NCBI RefSeq assembly: GCF_030123405.1 | Contig: NZ_CP126110.1 | Coordinates: 248,001-312,000 of the forward strand | Origin: Neobacillus sp. WH10 | Lineage (GTDB): Bacteria > Bacillota > Bacilli > Bacillales > Cytobacillaceae | Length of the DNA: 64,000 nt | Direction: 5' to 3' | Part shown: piece after piece, positions 7,774 through 15,814 of the stretch | Layout of the letters: every line of letters starts with the position of its first letter | How positions within the stretch are numbered: position 1 is the stretch's first letter | Program-made: the position numbers and the translations under genes | Notes under the pieces: generated by a model | The model's input: only the letters and a program-made list of their open reading frames with translations | What the model was told of the DNA's origin: nothing | The model's database searches: none

Positions 7774-8247
7774 ATGAATGATCAGTTGTTTAGTGAATTG
7801 GATCTTGCCGCGCTTTTGTCATTATCCTTTAGTACATTAATTAATGAATTACATGATAGATTAAGTGAGTTGGGATATGGAGATATTAAACCTGCACATG
7901 GTTTTATGTTTAAACGTATCATTCCTAATGGAGCGACAGGTATAGAACTAGCTGAATATTTAGGAATTACAAAGCAAGCTGTAAGTAAAATGGTGGATTA
8001 TCTTGAGAAAAGTGGTTATGTAATGCGAAAAACTCATTCAACTGATAAGAGAGAGAAAATTATTGTTTTGACCGAACGTGGCTGGTTAGTAATAAAAGCA
8101 AAAGAGGAGATACTAGCTGAGATAGAACGACGTTGGATTGACAACATAGGTGCCGAACGAATGCAAATGCTAAAAGAGGATTTAACAAAATTAGTTTATG
8201 AAAAAAATGAAGATAAATGGTCATCGAGGTTACGACCTGTTTGGTAA
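7774..8247 (+). CDS. MarR-family regulator of azoR
   Basis: 157 residues with the MarR winged helix at about 50-110 (GIELAEYLGITKQAVSKMVD, KSGYVMRKTHSTDKREKI) and long flanking dimerisation helices. The ATG at 7774 follows GGAGG; an in-frame TTG at 7747 lies inside operator 2 and is unlikely. It is divergent from azoR, and the two shared palindromes suggest it represses both genes. A redox cysteine typical of YodB or OhrR is not visible. Confidence 0.88.
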   Translation: MNDQLFSELDLAALLSLSFSTLINELHDRLSELGYGDIKPAHGFMFKRIIPNGATGIELAEYLGITKQAVSKMVDYLEKSGYVMRKTHSTDKREKIIVLTERGWLVIKAKEEILAEIERRWIDNIGAERMQMLKEDLTKLVYEKNEDKWSSRLRPVW

Positions 8248-8373
8248 GCATAGAGTCAATAAGGGGGACCAACTGCACATTAGAAGAATAAAATCCCCCT
8301 TCTCATGGCTTCTACATTTTTAATGAAATTGTGAAACAAAAAAAAGAGAGGAAAATTTCCTCTAGAAACGCCA

Positions 8374-8769
8374 GAATCAAGCTTTTGTTGCCTTGGCTTG
8401 CCCGAATGAGACCTGTATTCAGACAGAATCTATCTTCTTTTACCTTGACCTGTCTGAATGAGACTTGCATTCAGACAGGATCTATCTTTTTTTGCCTTAC
8501 CTTGTCCGAATGGACCCAGTATTCAGACAGGATGAAGCTTTTGTTGCCTTGGCTTGTCCGAATGGAGCCAGCATTCAGACAGGATGAAGCTTTTGTTGCC
8601 TTGGCTTGTCCGAATGGAGCCAGCATTCAGACAGAATCTATCTTCTTTTGCCTTGACCTGTCCGAAAGAGACTTGCAATCAGACAGGATCTATCATTTTT
8701 TGCCTTGGCTTGTCCGAATAGAGCCAGCATTCAGACAGGATAAATCATTTTTTGCCTTGCCTTGTCCGA
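8374..8769. repeat. Tandem array, exact 52-bp period
   Basis: The anchor TCCGAA (or TCTGAA) recurs every 52 bp with the conserved core at 8402, 8454, 8506, 8558, 8610, 8662, 8714 and 8766. Units carry a potential hairpin, TGTCYGAATG-N7-CATTCAGACA, followed by a pyrimidine-rich stretch. A long open frame across the array is a by-product of the repeats. It lies between the convergent marR and hrtBA operons. Confidence 0.92.
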
Positions 8770-8823
8770 AAAAGTGAACCTTCTAAAGGGACAGCATTCG
8801 ATATTATATTGCCGAAATATACT

Positions 8824-8856
8824 AAACAGCCCTGAGCAAAAATGTCAGGGCTGTTT
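8824..8856. terminator. Terminator hairpin downstream of hrtA
   Basis: Perfect arms AAACAGCCCTGA / TCAGGGCTGTTT with a 9-base loop. Confidence 0.65.
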
Positions 8857-8901
8857 AAAAATATTTTATCTGGCTTTAATACTTTGTCTAATCTATAGAA
8901 T

Positions 8902-9588
8902 TTAAACTACATTTTGCAAAACTTGTCCATCGCTCATTTTAACTATAGAGTCAACATAAGAAAGCATTTCTTCATCATGTGTAACCATTAAGGTAGTAAT
9001 GTTTAGCGTTTTAGTTAAATTTCGGATTAACATCATAACATCTTTAGACCTTTTTGAATCTAAGCTCGCAGTTGGTTCATCAGCAAAGAGAACTTTTGGT
9101 TTATGGATAATTGCACGAGCAATGGCAACCCGCTGCTTTTCTCCGCCAGATAATGAAGATGGATAAGCATTTTTCCGATGGTCCATTTCAACTAATTTTA
9201 GTATTTTGTCAACTTCTTTTTTTTGTTCTTGTTTCTTTAGTTTTGATTCAGATACATCCAACATTAGCATCAGTTGCTCTTCTACTGTAAGAAAAGGAAC
9301 AAGATGTGCAAACTGAAAGACGAAACCAAATTTACTTGCTCGTATTTTCCGTACTTGTTCTGGACTCATATTAATCATATTTGTTCCTTCGAATATTACT
9401 TGTCCATCTGATGCGGGTTGAAGTCCTGCAGCAATTGTTAGGAGTGTACTTTTACCAGAGCCTGATGCACCCACTAAAGCTGTTATCTCTCCTTCTCTAA
9501 GAGAAAGATTAATTCCTTTTAGTATTTCTTCCTTCACTTCACCATTAGTAAACGTTTTTCTAACTTCATCTATTGTAAATAATGCCAT
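8902..9588 (-). CDS. hrtA: ABC transporter ATPase, HrtA/LolD-type
   Basis: 228 residues. All ATPase signatures are present: Walker A GASGSGKST, the ABC signature SLSGGEKQRVAIARA, Walker B VLFADEPTASLD and the switch His in MVTHDEE. The start at 9588 follows AAGGAGAGG; a longer in-frame extension to 9663 would overlap the permease gene and adds nothing conserved. It lies one base after the permease stop. The partner permease resembles HrtB, so a heme or toxic-compound exporter of the MacB/FtsX class is likely. The symbol is by analogy. Confidence 0.75.
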   Translation of the reverse strand: MALFTIDEVRKTFTNGEVKEEILKGINLSLREGEITALVGASGSGKSTLLTIAAGLQPASDGQVIFEGTNMINMSPEQVRKIRASKFGFVFQFAHLVPFLTVEEQLMLMLDVSESKLKKQEQKKEVDKILKLVEMDHRKNAYPSSLSGGEKQRVAIARAIIHKPKVLFADEPTASLDSKRSKDVMMLIRNLTKTLNITTLMVTHDEEMLSYVDSIVKMSDGQVLQNVV

Positions 9589-9589
9589 A

Positions 9590-10624
9590 TTAAACCTCTC
9601 CTTGTTGTATTGCTTGTAATGGTTCGACTTTTTTAATTTGTAAACCGGATAGCGTAGCTCCAATAAATCCGATAATTAAGAAGACTATCGACAATTGTAC
9701 TGTTGTTTCAGGGGTTAAACTAAATGGCATTCCTTCAGGTGCAATCATATTAAAGACTTGACTGAGTGTAATTGATATGACAAGTGCAATTACTGTAATA
9801 AACACCATTTGTGTCCACATCATTTTAAATAAGGCACTTGTTTTTACACCGATAGCTTTGAGAATACCGTATAAACCAATTTTTTGAACGTTCATCATAT
9901 AGAAGAAGATAGCAAACAACATTCCGCTTATGACAACTAAAAACCAAACAATCATATTTAGGGACATCTGTTCTGCTTTATAACTTGAAATTGTATTGAG
10001 AAACTCTTTATTTGAAAATGATTGTAATCCAGCGACTGCTTGTGTTGAATCCCCTCCCGGCACGAAAATCATTTGCATTTCATCGACCCGGTAAATTTCT
10101 TTGTAGTCCTCCATACTGATATAAGCGACAGGTGCATGGCTGTATTTCTTTTGGTCCACAAAACCTTTTACAATAAACTCGCCACTATACTGATTATTAG
10201 TTAAGGTATCTCCAATTTTTATACCATCTTTCTCCATAGAGCTATCAAGTACAATTTCACCTTTTTTGACATTTTGAAACAATTTTGAATCTGTCGAGGT
10301 AACAAATGCGACGCTTTGTTGCTTACCAGCCTCATCATTCAAAAAGCCCATTTGAATTGATAGTGCTACAGCATCTTTCTCTTTGTTTAACATTTTATCT
10401 TGGGTACTGCTATCTATTCTTGACAGATTATAATTTTCGTCTGCATCCTTATTCATATAAAATTGTCCGTTTGGTAAATCTTTAATTAACGCAGCATTGT
10501 CCTGTGATAATCCATTTGCTAAACCAGATATAATAAATGTTAATAAACTAACAAGAAAAACGATTGAACCTAAAATCGAAAACCTTACTTTATTTTTCTT
10601 AATTTCTTTCCAAGCAATGTTCAT
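9590..10624 (-). CDS. hrtB: ABC permease, FtsX/MacB family, HrtB-like
   Basis: 344 residues: an N-terminal helix (about 15-36), an extracellular domain of about 180 residues, then three helices (about 225-245, 272-295 and 310-330). The segment SYKAEQMSLNM followed by FFYMMNVQKIGLYGILKAIG closely matches the HrtB heme-efflux permease of staphylococci and lactococci as I remember it. With the ATPase it would form a mechanotransmission-type exporter. No HssRS-type genes are adjacent. Start ATG with a GGAGGAAT ribosome site. Specificity for heme is inferred. Confidence 0.72.
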   Translation of the reverse strand: MNIAWKEIKKNKVRFSILGSIVFLVSLLTFIISGLANGLSQDNAALIKDLPNGQFYMNKDADENYNLSRIDSSTQDKMLNKEKDAVALSIQMGFLNDEAGKQQSVAFVTSTDSKLFQNVKKGEIVLDSSMEKDGIKIGDTLTNNQYSGEFIVKGFVDQKKYSHAPVAYISMEDYKEIYRVDEMQMIFVPGGDSTQAVAGLQSFSNKEFLNTISSYKAEQMSLNMIVWFLVVISGMLFAIFFYMMNVQKIGLYGILKAIGVKTSALFKMMWTQMVFITVIALVISITLSQVFNMIAPEGMPFSLTPETTVQLSIVFLIIGFIGATLSGLQIKKVEPLQAIQQGEV

Positions 10625-10730
10625 CTTAATTCCTCCTATCTCTTTGTTACATCCTTAGTTTATAATCGTTATGTGAATAGAAGATGAACATGAAATTACA
10701 TTTCTAGTGAAACATTAATCTTGAGAAATG

Positions 10731-10784
10731 AATAACTAAATAACCTGCTCCCTTTATTTTAGGGTGGCAGGTTATTTAGTTATT
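10731..10784. other. Strong 18-bp stem-loop in the divergent region
   Basis: Perfect arms 10731-10748 and 10767-10784 (AATAACTAAATAACCTGC and its complement), with a further CCCT/AGGG pairing inside the loop. It lies between divergent transcripts, where a terminator is not expected. Role unclear. Confidence 0.6.
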
Positions 10785-10802
10785 TGTATTGAAATGAGTA
10801 AA

Positions 10803-10830
10803 TTAAGAATCTTTTAAGAATCACTTAAGA
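10803..10830. promoter_or_regulatory. Three direct repeats TTAAGAA with an 11-bp period
   Basis: TTAAGAA starts at 10803, 10814 and 10825. One-helical-turn direct repeats are typical sites for OmpR/PhoB-type response regulators. It could serve hrtBA or the gene at 11017. Region 10840-11016 otherwise contains no gene I can support. Confidence 0.5.
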
Positions 10831-11016
10831 AATAAGTGAGTTTTTAGAACTAGAATAAATTTATCATAACAGTGAGAGGAGAATTAATGGAGCATACGGA
10901 GGCTCTTAGAACAAGTCAAAATGGTTATTTTTATAACACATAATGAATTCAATCGGAATGCATGCATGTAAAAATAAAAGAATTATTGCAAGGTTATATC
11001 TAGAGGAGAATAAGAA

Positions 11017-11727
11017 ATGATAAGACTTATTAAATTGGAATTGAGAAGAAACAACATCCGAACCTATGTAATTGCCAGCATTATTATTACCATAGTTATG
11101 TTAGGATTTCTCTATCTTTTTGCATATGCGCCTAAGCTGGAGCCCACCGATAAAGACTTAGAGGTCTTTTTAGGATATAACAATCTTATCCCAATGTTCG
11201 GGGTAATAAATATGACGGCTTTTTGCGTATTATCGGCTGTTATGTATTCAAAATTTATAATCGAGGAATATTCCGGAAAGAGATCTATTTTACTTTTTTC
11301 ATACCCGGTAAGCAGAAAAAAGATTTTACTTTCAAAATTAAGTGTTGTTAGCATATTTACGATTTTTTCAATGATTATCAGCAATCTTATTATTTTCTTG
11401 ATATTTGGTATAACAGAAAAATCAATGCATCTTGTAAGTGGAGACTTTACTGCTTCTATCATGCTACAAGTAATAAAAATTACAGTCGTCATGGCCTTTA
11501 TAGCCGCAAGTATAGGAATTATAGCAACAGGCATTGGATTTATTAAGAAATCAGTTGCTGCTACAATTGTTTCGGCTGTTCTTTTGGCTTCGTTAATGTG
11601 CAATATTGTGGGAAATACCACTTCAAGTATCACGGTCATATATATATTCAGTTTGATTATGATATTTGTCGGAATACTCTTTTCGAAAAACCTAATGCAC
11701 AAAGTAAATCTTATGGAGGTAGAGTAA
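11017..11727 (+). CDS. ABC-2-type transporter permease without an adjacent ATPase
   Basis: 236 residues with six predicted membrane helices, starting with the typical MIRLIKLELRRN cytosolic lead. The YSGKRSILLFSYPVSRKKIL loop after helix 2 is the coupling helix of ABC-2 (NatB/CcmB-like) permeases. Ribosome site AGAGGAG. Such permeases normally follow an ATPase gene; here none is present upstream or downstream, so either the ATPase gene was lost or one is supplied in trans. Confidence 0.72.
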   Translation: MIRLIKLELRRNNIRTYVIASIIITIVMLGFLYLFAYAPKLEPTDKDLEVFLGYNNLIPMFGVINMTAFCVLSAVMYSKFIIEEYSGKRSILLFSYPVSRKKILLSKLSVVSIFTIFSMIISNLIIFLIFGITEKSMHLVSGDFTASIMLQVIKITVVMAFIAASIGIIATGIGFIKKSVAATIVSAVLLASLMCNIVGNTTSSITVIYIFSLIMIFVGILFSKNLMHKVNLMEVE

Positions 11728-11952
11728 ATGGAACAAAGAATTGAAAGGGCCATTGATAATGCACTTGAAAGTGTTTCATTACAGCTTAATATTTTTAGTG
11801 TTGGTTTGGGAATTGTGCTTATCATATTAGGAATTGTCCTCTTTCTCACTGGCAAGCGTACAAAAGGAAAAAGGGACAAAACAAATGTTGGTTTGATTTG
11901 TGCGGTAATTGGTATCGCCGCTATAGTGAGTGGGATTGTCCAAATGCTCTAA
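11728..11952 (+). CDS. Small two-helix membrane protein
   Basis: 74 residues. An amphipathic N-terminus (MEQRIERAIDNALESVS) is followed by two membrane helices (about 20-39 and 53-73) separated by a basic turn (GKRTKGKRDK). It starts directly after the permease stop, with GGAGGTAGAG as ribosome site, so it belongs to the same operon. Function unknown. Confidence 0.6.
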   Translation: MEQRIERAIDNALESVSLQLNIFSVGLGIVLIILGIVLFLTGKRTKGKRDKTNVGLICAVIGIAAIVSGIVQML

Positions 11953-12092
11953 AGCAATTACATATTGGTTCCAAGTAAGCCGACTACTAATAAAAACAAA
12001 ATAATACCGGCATGGATGCTTCCAAATTATTTTCATGATTTCTAATGGAAGATTTTTTAAATATTGAATATTTACATAATTCATAAAAATAA

Positions 12093-12135
12093 TTTACGAC
12101 TACTTAATATTAGGTCAACAATTTTCCATTATAGT
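12093..12135 (+). promoter_or_regulatory. Pho box and -10 of phoA
   Basis: Hexamers TTTACG (12093), TTAATA (12104) and TCAACA (12115) lie 11 bp apart, the TTAACA direct-repeat pattern bound by PhoP, followed by TATAGT at 12130-12135. A PhoP-activated start about 35 bp before the ATG is inferred. Confidence 0.6.
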
Positions 12136-12175
12136 AAGCATTGTGAAAATTAAAATATGATTTGGAGGTCTTTCA

Positions 12176-13552
12176 ATGTTTATAAAGAAATTTTTAAAAA
12201 AGGCCCTCCCGGTTGCAGTTCTTTCAACTGTAGCAATGGGAAGTTTGATTGGAACTGTAGGAAATACATCCGTTCAAGCACAAGTAGAAAAAAACAACAA
12301 CGCTGATATCAAGAATGTAATTTTCTTAATTGGTGATGGAATGGGTGTTTCTTATACTTCAGCTTACCGATACTTTAAAGACAACCATAATACGCCTGAA
12401 GTTGAAACAACGGAGTTTGATAAGTACCTCGTCGGGCAGCAAATGACTTATCCTGAAGATCCAGAACAAAACATAACGGATTCGGCGTCAGCAGCAACCG
12501 CAATGTCGGCAGGCGTAAAAACATATAACGCGGCGATTGCAGTAGATAATGATAAATCGAAAGTAAAAACTGTTTTAGAGGCTGCAAAAGAAAAGGGCAA
12601 AGCTACAGGACTAGTAGCTACCTCTGAAATCACACATGCAACTCCTGCAGCATTTGGTGCTCATAATGAGAATCGTAAGAATATGAATGCGATTGCTGAT
12701 GATTATTACAATGAGTTAATTAATGGTAAACATAAAATTGACGTGCTTCTTGGCGGAGGTAAATCGAATTTTGAACGCCCAGATGTGAATCTTGCTGATG
12801 CCTTTAAAAAGGATGGATTCAGCTATGTAACGAATAAAGAACAGCTCTTAAAGGATAAAAACAATCAAATTCTCGGACTTTTCACTACTGGAGGTCTTCC
12901 GAAAATGATTGACCGTACAGAAGATATTCCATCACTTGAGGACATGACAACATCAGCAATCGATCGTTTAAACAAAAATAAAAATGGATTCTTCCTCATG
13001 GTAGAAGGCAGCCAAATTGACTGGGCTGGCCATGACAATGATATTGTCGGTGCAATGAGCGAAATGGAAGACTTTGAAAAAGCATTTAAGGCAGCAATTG
13101 AGTTTGCGAAAAAGGATAAGCACACTCTAGTTGTAGCAACTGCTGACCATTCAACAGGCGGATTTTCTATAGGGGCAAATGGTATTTATAACTGGTTTGG
13201 TAAGCCAGTCCAAGCTGCAAAACGTACACCTGCCTTTATGGCGGATGAAATTGCAAAAGGTGCAGATGTAGAGAAAACTTTAAAAAGTTATATTGATCAA
13301 AATCTTTTACCTTTAACAGATGCTGAAATTCAATCTGTTAAAAACGCTGGCAAAAAATCTAGTGATATCAGTACTGCTATCAAAACAATTTTTAATAAGC
13401 GTTCGTATACAGGCTGGACAACTGGCGGACACACTGGTGAGGATGTTCCAGTATTTGCATTTGGCCCATCTAAAGAGCGTTTTGCAGGACAAGTGGATAA
13501 CACAGACCATGCAAAAATTATTTTTGATATTTTAAGTAATGGTAAAAAATAA
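12176..13552 (+). CDS. phoA: Alkaline phosphatase, secreted
   Basis: 458 residues, as for Bacillus PhoA/PhoB. A signal peptide ends at SVQA. Metal and catalytic motifs are in order: IGDGMG (Asp), DSASAATAMSAG (nucleophile Ser), THATPAAFGAH, EGSQIDWAGHDND, ATADHSTGG and TGGHTGEDVPV. It releases phosphate from extracellular monoesters. GGAGG precedes the ATG and a candidate Pho box lies upstream, pointing to phosphate-starvation control by PhoPR. Monocistronic, with a terminator at 13593. Confidence 0.96.
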   Translation: MFIKKFLKKALPVAVLSTVAMGSLIGTVGNTSVQAQVEKNNNADIKNVIFLIGDGMGVSYTSAYRYFKDNHNTPEVETTEFDKYLVGQQMTYPEDPEQNITDSASAATAMSAGVKTYNAAIAVDNDKSKVKTVLEAAKEKGKATGLVATSEITHATPAAFGAHNENRKNMNAIADDYYNELINGKHKIDVLLGGGKSNFERPDVNLADAFKKDGFSYVTNKEQLLKDKNNQILGLFTTGGLPKMIDRTEDIPSLEDMTTSAIDRLNKNKNGFFLMVEGSQIDWAGHDNDIVGAMSEMEDFEKAFKAAIEFAKKDKHTLVVATADHSTGGFSIGANGIYNWFGKPVQAAKRTPAFMADEIAKGADVEKTLKSYIDQNLLPLTDAEIQSVKNAGKKSSDISTAIKTIFNKRSYTGWTTGGHTGEDVPVFAFGPSKERFAGQVDNTDHAKIIFDILSNGKK

Positions 13553-13592
13553 TTTATTAATTCAGCAAAGTAATGAATAATTTCTATCATGT

Positions 13593-13628
13593 CCCGTTGC
13601 TTTCAATAAGCAGCGGGTACTTTTTCTT
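13593..13628 (+). terminator. Terminator of phoA
   Basis: Ten-base stem CCCGTTGCTT / AAGCAGCGGG with one G-T pair, followed by a T-rich tail. Confidence 0.85.
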
Positions 13629-13655
13629 AAGCCTGTAATAAGGAGGAAGACCCCT

Positions 13656-14300
13656 TTGAAAAAATATTTCTATCACTTTCTATTATTATCAGTACTTGCT
13701 GGGTGTTCAGCAGGAAACAATACTGAACCTCAAGGTGCCCAAAATATTACGGCAAAACCTACCCTAGAAATTAAAAATGATGTATATGTACCAAGCCCGC
13801 AAGTAACCGATGACCGTAATCTTGTAAATATAGGTGAAACTCTTTCTGACACAAAGGGCGAGCTAACCTTAAAAGAATACAAGAAAGTTAATATGGAAAT
13901 TCAGGTAGGCCCTGCTAATATGATAATAAAAGATATAAAAGTGATGCACTTTGTTCCTGATTTCAGCATGATCGATTTTTTTCATGACTATACTCATGAT
14001 GAAGAATTTGATTTTGTAAAGGTTGAAGTGGAAGTCAAGAATACATCTAACGAGGTAATAAAATTTAATCCAATTGCTTTTATTAAAATGAACAACGGGG
14101 AACAAAAAACTTGGGAAGACGATATTTATCTTGAAGAATTACCAGGAGAAATTGGACCAAACGGAGTTAAAAAAGGAAATCTAGGTTATATTTTAAAAGA
14201 CACAAATGATATTAAATGGGTCGAACTGTTAACAAGCGATGTCGTAAATAAAAATGAAGAAAGCATTGCCGAAGCAAAAAACATAATAATTGATTTTTAA
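13656..14300 (+). CDS. Lipoprotein with DUF4352-like domain
   Basis: 214 residues. A lipobox (SVLAGC) places it on the outer membrane face. After a low-complexity linker, residues ~75-214 form a beta-rich domain; DFVKVEVEVKNTSNEVIKF is the strand pattern of DUF4352/telokin-like lipoproteins. The start is TTG at 13656 after AAGGAGG. Stands alone between terminators. Function unknown. Confidence 0.7.
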   Translation: MKKYFYHFLLLSVLAGCSAGNNTEPQGAQNITAKPTLEIKNDVYVPSPQVTDDRNLVNIGETLSDTKGELTLKEYKKVNMEIQVGPANMIIKDIKVMHFVPDFSMIDFFHDYTHDEEFDFVKVEVEVKNTSNEVIKFNPIAFIKMNNGEQKTWEDDIYLEELPGEIGPNGVKKGNLGYILKDTNDIKWVELLTSDVVNKNEESIAEAKNIIIDF

Positions 14301-14346
14301 TCGAGAATACTTAATTAAATAACATTTGAATGGGAATTCACAAAAA

Positions 14347-14370
14347 GAACATCGAAGCGATGTTCTTTTT
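14347..14370 (+). terminator. Terminator of the lipoprotein gene
   Basis: Stem GAACATCG / CGATGTTC with a 3-base loop and T5. Confidence 0.85.
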
Positions 14371-14389
14371 CAATGCAATAATAAAACAT

Positions 14390-14451
14390 TCAAATCATTA
14401 TTTGACCAACTGCATCATTTTACATATACTAATAGTCAAATAGTTATTTGA
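14390..14451. promoter_or_regulatory. Two ArsR/CadC-type operators
   Basis: TCAAAT-N4-ATTTGA occurs at 14390-14405 and 14436-14451, the latter directly before the CadA fossil. This is the classic half-site arrangement of metal-sensing ArsR-family repressors. Confidence 0.6.
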
Positions 14452-14454
14452 ATA

Positions 14455-14593
14455 ATGGAAATTCGCGCAGTTGCTGACGATGTGAGAGGAAACAGTAAGT
14501 TAGTTATCCAGAAACTCCACTCATTAGGGATTCAAAAAAACGCTAATTGACACATTAAATGGTTTACGACTTCTCATCGTAAAAGACAAATAA
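14455..14593 (+). pseudogene. Fossil of a CadA/ZntA-type heavy-metal P-type ATPase
   Basis: The first frame encodes AVADDVRGNSKLVIQKLHSL, the soluble-domain segment just before the MLTGD loop of CadA. After a seven-A run a one-base shift continues as TLNGLRLLIVKDK and a stop, which is the end of CadA proteins. About 300 intervening and all N-terminal residues are missing. Promoter-side operators and the terminator at 14599 remain. Confidence 0.7.
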
Positions 14594-14598
14594 TACAG

Positions 14599-14625
14599 GA
14601 CTTCCCAACATTGGGAAGTCTTTTA
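14599..14625 (+). terminator. Terminator left behind by the cadA fossil
   Basis: Stem GACTTCCCAA / TTGGGAAGTC, 2-base loop, T4. It lies just before the methyltransferase start. Confidence 0.75.
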
Positions 14626-14640
14626 GTGGGAGGGGAACAT

Positions 14641-15270
14641 GTGAATAATGGTTGGAATCGCATGATTTATAAATGCTGGTCGCCGATTTATGATCATTTT
14701 TTTAATTCAGGGATGTTCCTAAAAGCAAGAAACGAAATATTTCGAGATATATCTCTTGAAAAGGGGAGTAAAGTTCTATTTGTTGGTGTAGGGACCGGAG
14801 CTGATCTTCCTTATTTTTTGAACAAGGGCTATGACATTACCGCGATTGATTATTCTTCTGATATGTTGAGAGTGGCAAAAGAAAAATATTCTGATTCCTC
14901 TGTAACCTTTTTAGAAATGGATGCACAAAATATGGATTTTCCTGATGAATCTTTTGACTTTATCGTTGCAAGTTTAATACTTAGCGTTGTTCCTGACCCT
15001 AAAAAAACGTTGAATGAAATGATTAGGGTTCTAAAGAAAAACGAATACTTTCTTGTTTTCGATAAATTTTCTCCTAAAAATAAAAATATGAATATCAAAC
15101 AAAAAATTTTTCGCCCCATTATTAAATTATTCGGTACAGATATAGGTCTGGATTTTTATCAATTATTTAAGATAGCTGAAAATCATTGCGATGTCATTCA
15201 AGATGAAAACGTTATGTTTAATGGAATGTATAGAAAAATTTTAGGGTTCAAGAAAGGAGAAACAAAATGA
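14641..15270 (+). CDS. Class I SAM-dependent methyltransferase
   Basis: 209 residues. SAM motif I is VLFVGVGTGADLPYF, acidic motif II is ITAIDYS and motif IV is FDFIVASLILSVVPD, all of the Methyltransf_11 group related to UbiE/PMT lipid methyltransferases. The start is GTG at 14641 after GGGAGGGG; an upstream TTG lies inside the terminator. The last codons overlap copC by 4 bp, so it is the first gene of the copC-copD operon. Its substrate is unknown; a membrane lipid or quinone is possible. Confidence 0.82.
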   Translation: MNNGWNRMIYKCWSPIYDHFFNSGMFLKARNEIFRDISLEKGSKVLFVGVGTGADLPYFLNKGYDITAIDYSSDMLRVAKEKYSDSSVTFLEMDAQNMDFPDESFDFIVASLILSVVPDPKKTLNEMIRVLKKNEYFLVFDKFSPKNKNMNIKQKIFRPIIKLFGTDIGLDFYQLFKIAENHCDVIQDENVMFNGMYRKILGFKKGETK

Positions 15271-15812
15271 AAAAATTACTATTCGTATTAATTAGCATAT
15301 TGGTGATGATTCCTGCTATTGCAAGTGCACATACGGAATTAGCTTCATCTAATCCTGCTTCAGGACAAGTAGTGACGGAAGACTTGAAAGAAATTGTCCT
15401 TACATATGAAGGAAAAATCGAATCCTTGAGTACGATGAAATTAGTGAAGGATGGGGCAGAGATACCTCTTATAAGTGTTGTACCAAGAGACAAACAACTG
15501 GTAGGGACTTTATCAGCCCCTCTTGAAAATGCCTCGTATACAATTCAGTGGAGTATTGCTGGTGAAGACGGTCATCCAATAACAGGTGAAATACCATTCT
15601 CCGTACATATGGCACAAAAAGAAGAGCAAAAGACAGAAGCGAAAGAGCCAGTTGCGGTTAATAAAGAAGAACCAAAAAATGAGAATACAAAGCAGGAACA
15701 AGCCAAAAAGCAAACGAATGAATCATCATCAAACATGAAAACAACTATTACTGTGGTGGTTGTGTTAATTTTGGTTATTGGGATGTTCCTGCTATTTAGA
15801 AGGAAACGATAA
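15267..15812 (+). CDS. copC: CopC-domain copper-binding protein
   Basis: 181 residues. A signal peptide ends at SASA just before HTELASSNP, so the mature protein begins with the His of the CopC copper site. The second ligand region GEDGHPITGEIPFSV is present. A KEE-rich linker leads to a C-terminal membrane helix (about 157-174) with RRKR anchor, so it is tethered outside the cell. In Bacillus subtilis the CopC and CopD parts are fused in YcnJ; here they are separate neighbours. Overlaps the methyltransferase gene by ATGA. Confidence 0.88.
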   Translation: MKKLLFVLISILVMIPAIASAHTELASSNPASGQVVTEDLKEIVLTYEGKIESLSTMKLVKDGAEIPLISVVPRDKQLVGTLSAPLENASYTIQWSIAGEDGHPITGEIPFSVHMAQKEEQKTEAKEPVAVNKEEPKNENTKQEQAKKQTNESSSNMKTTITVVVVLILVIGMFLLFRRKR

Positions 15813-15814
15813 GT

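Noticed and set aside
8331..8777. 148-codon open frame through the first repeat array
   Set aside because: It follows the 52-bp repeats rather than a protein family, has no ribosome site, and units keep nucleotide rather than codon conservation.
10731..10784. Riboswitch or T-box before hrtB or the ABC permease
   Set aside because: A single simple stem-loop without conserved aptamer motifs; its position 107 bp from hrtB and 230 bp from the permease does not fit a leader.
11112..11879. 255-codon minus-strand frame opposite the ABC-2 permease
   Set aside because: Antisense shadow of a membrane protein gene that has a proper ribosome site and coupled neighbour.
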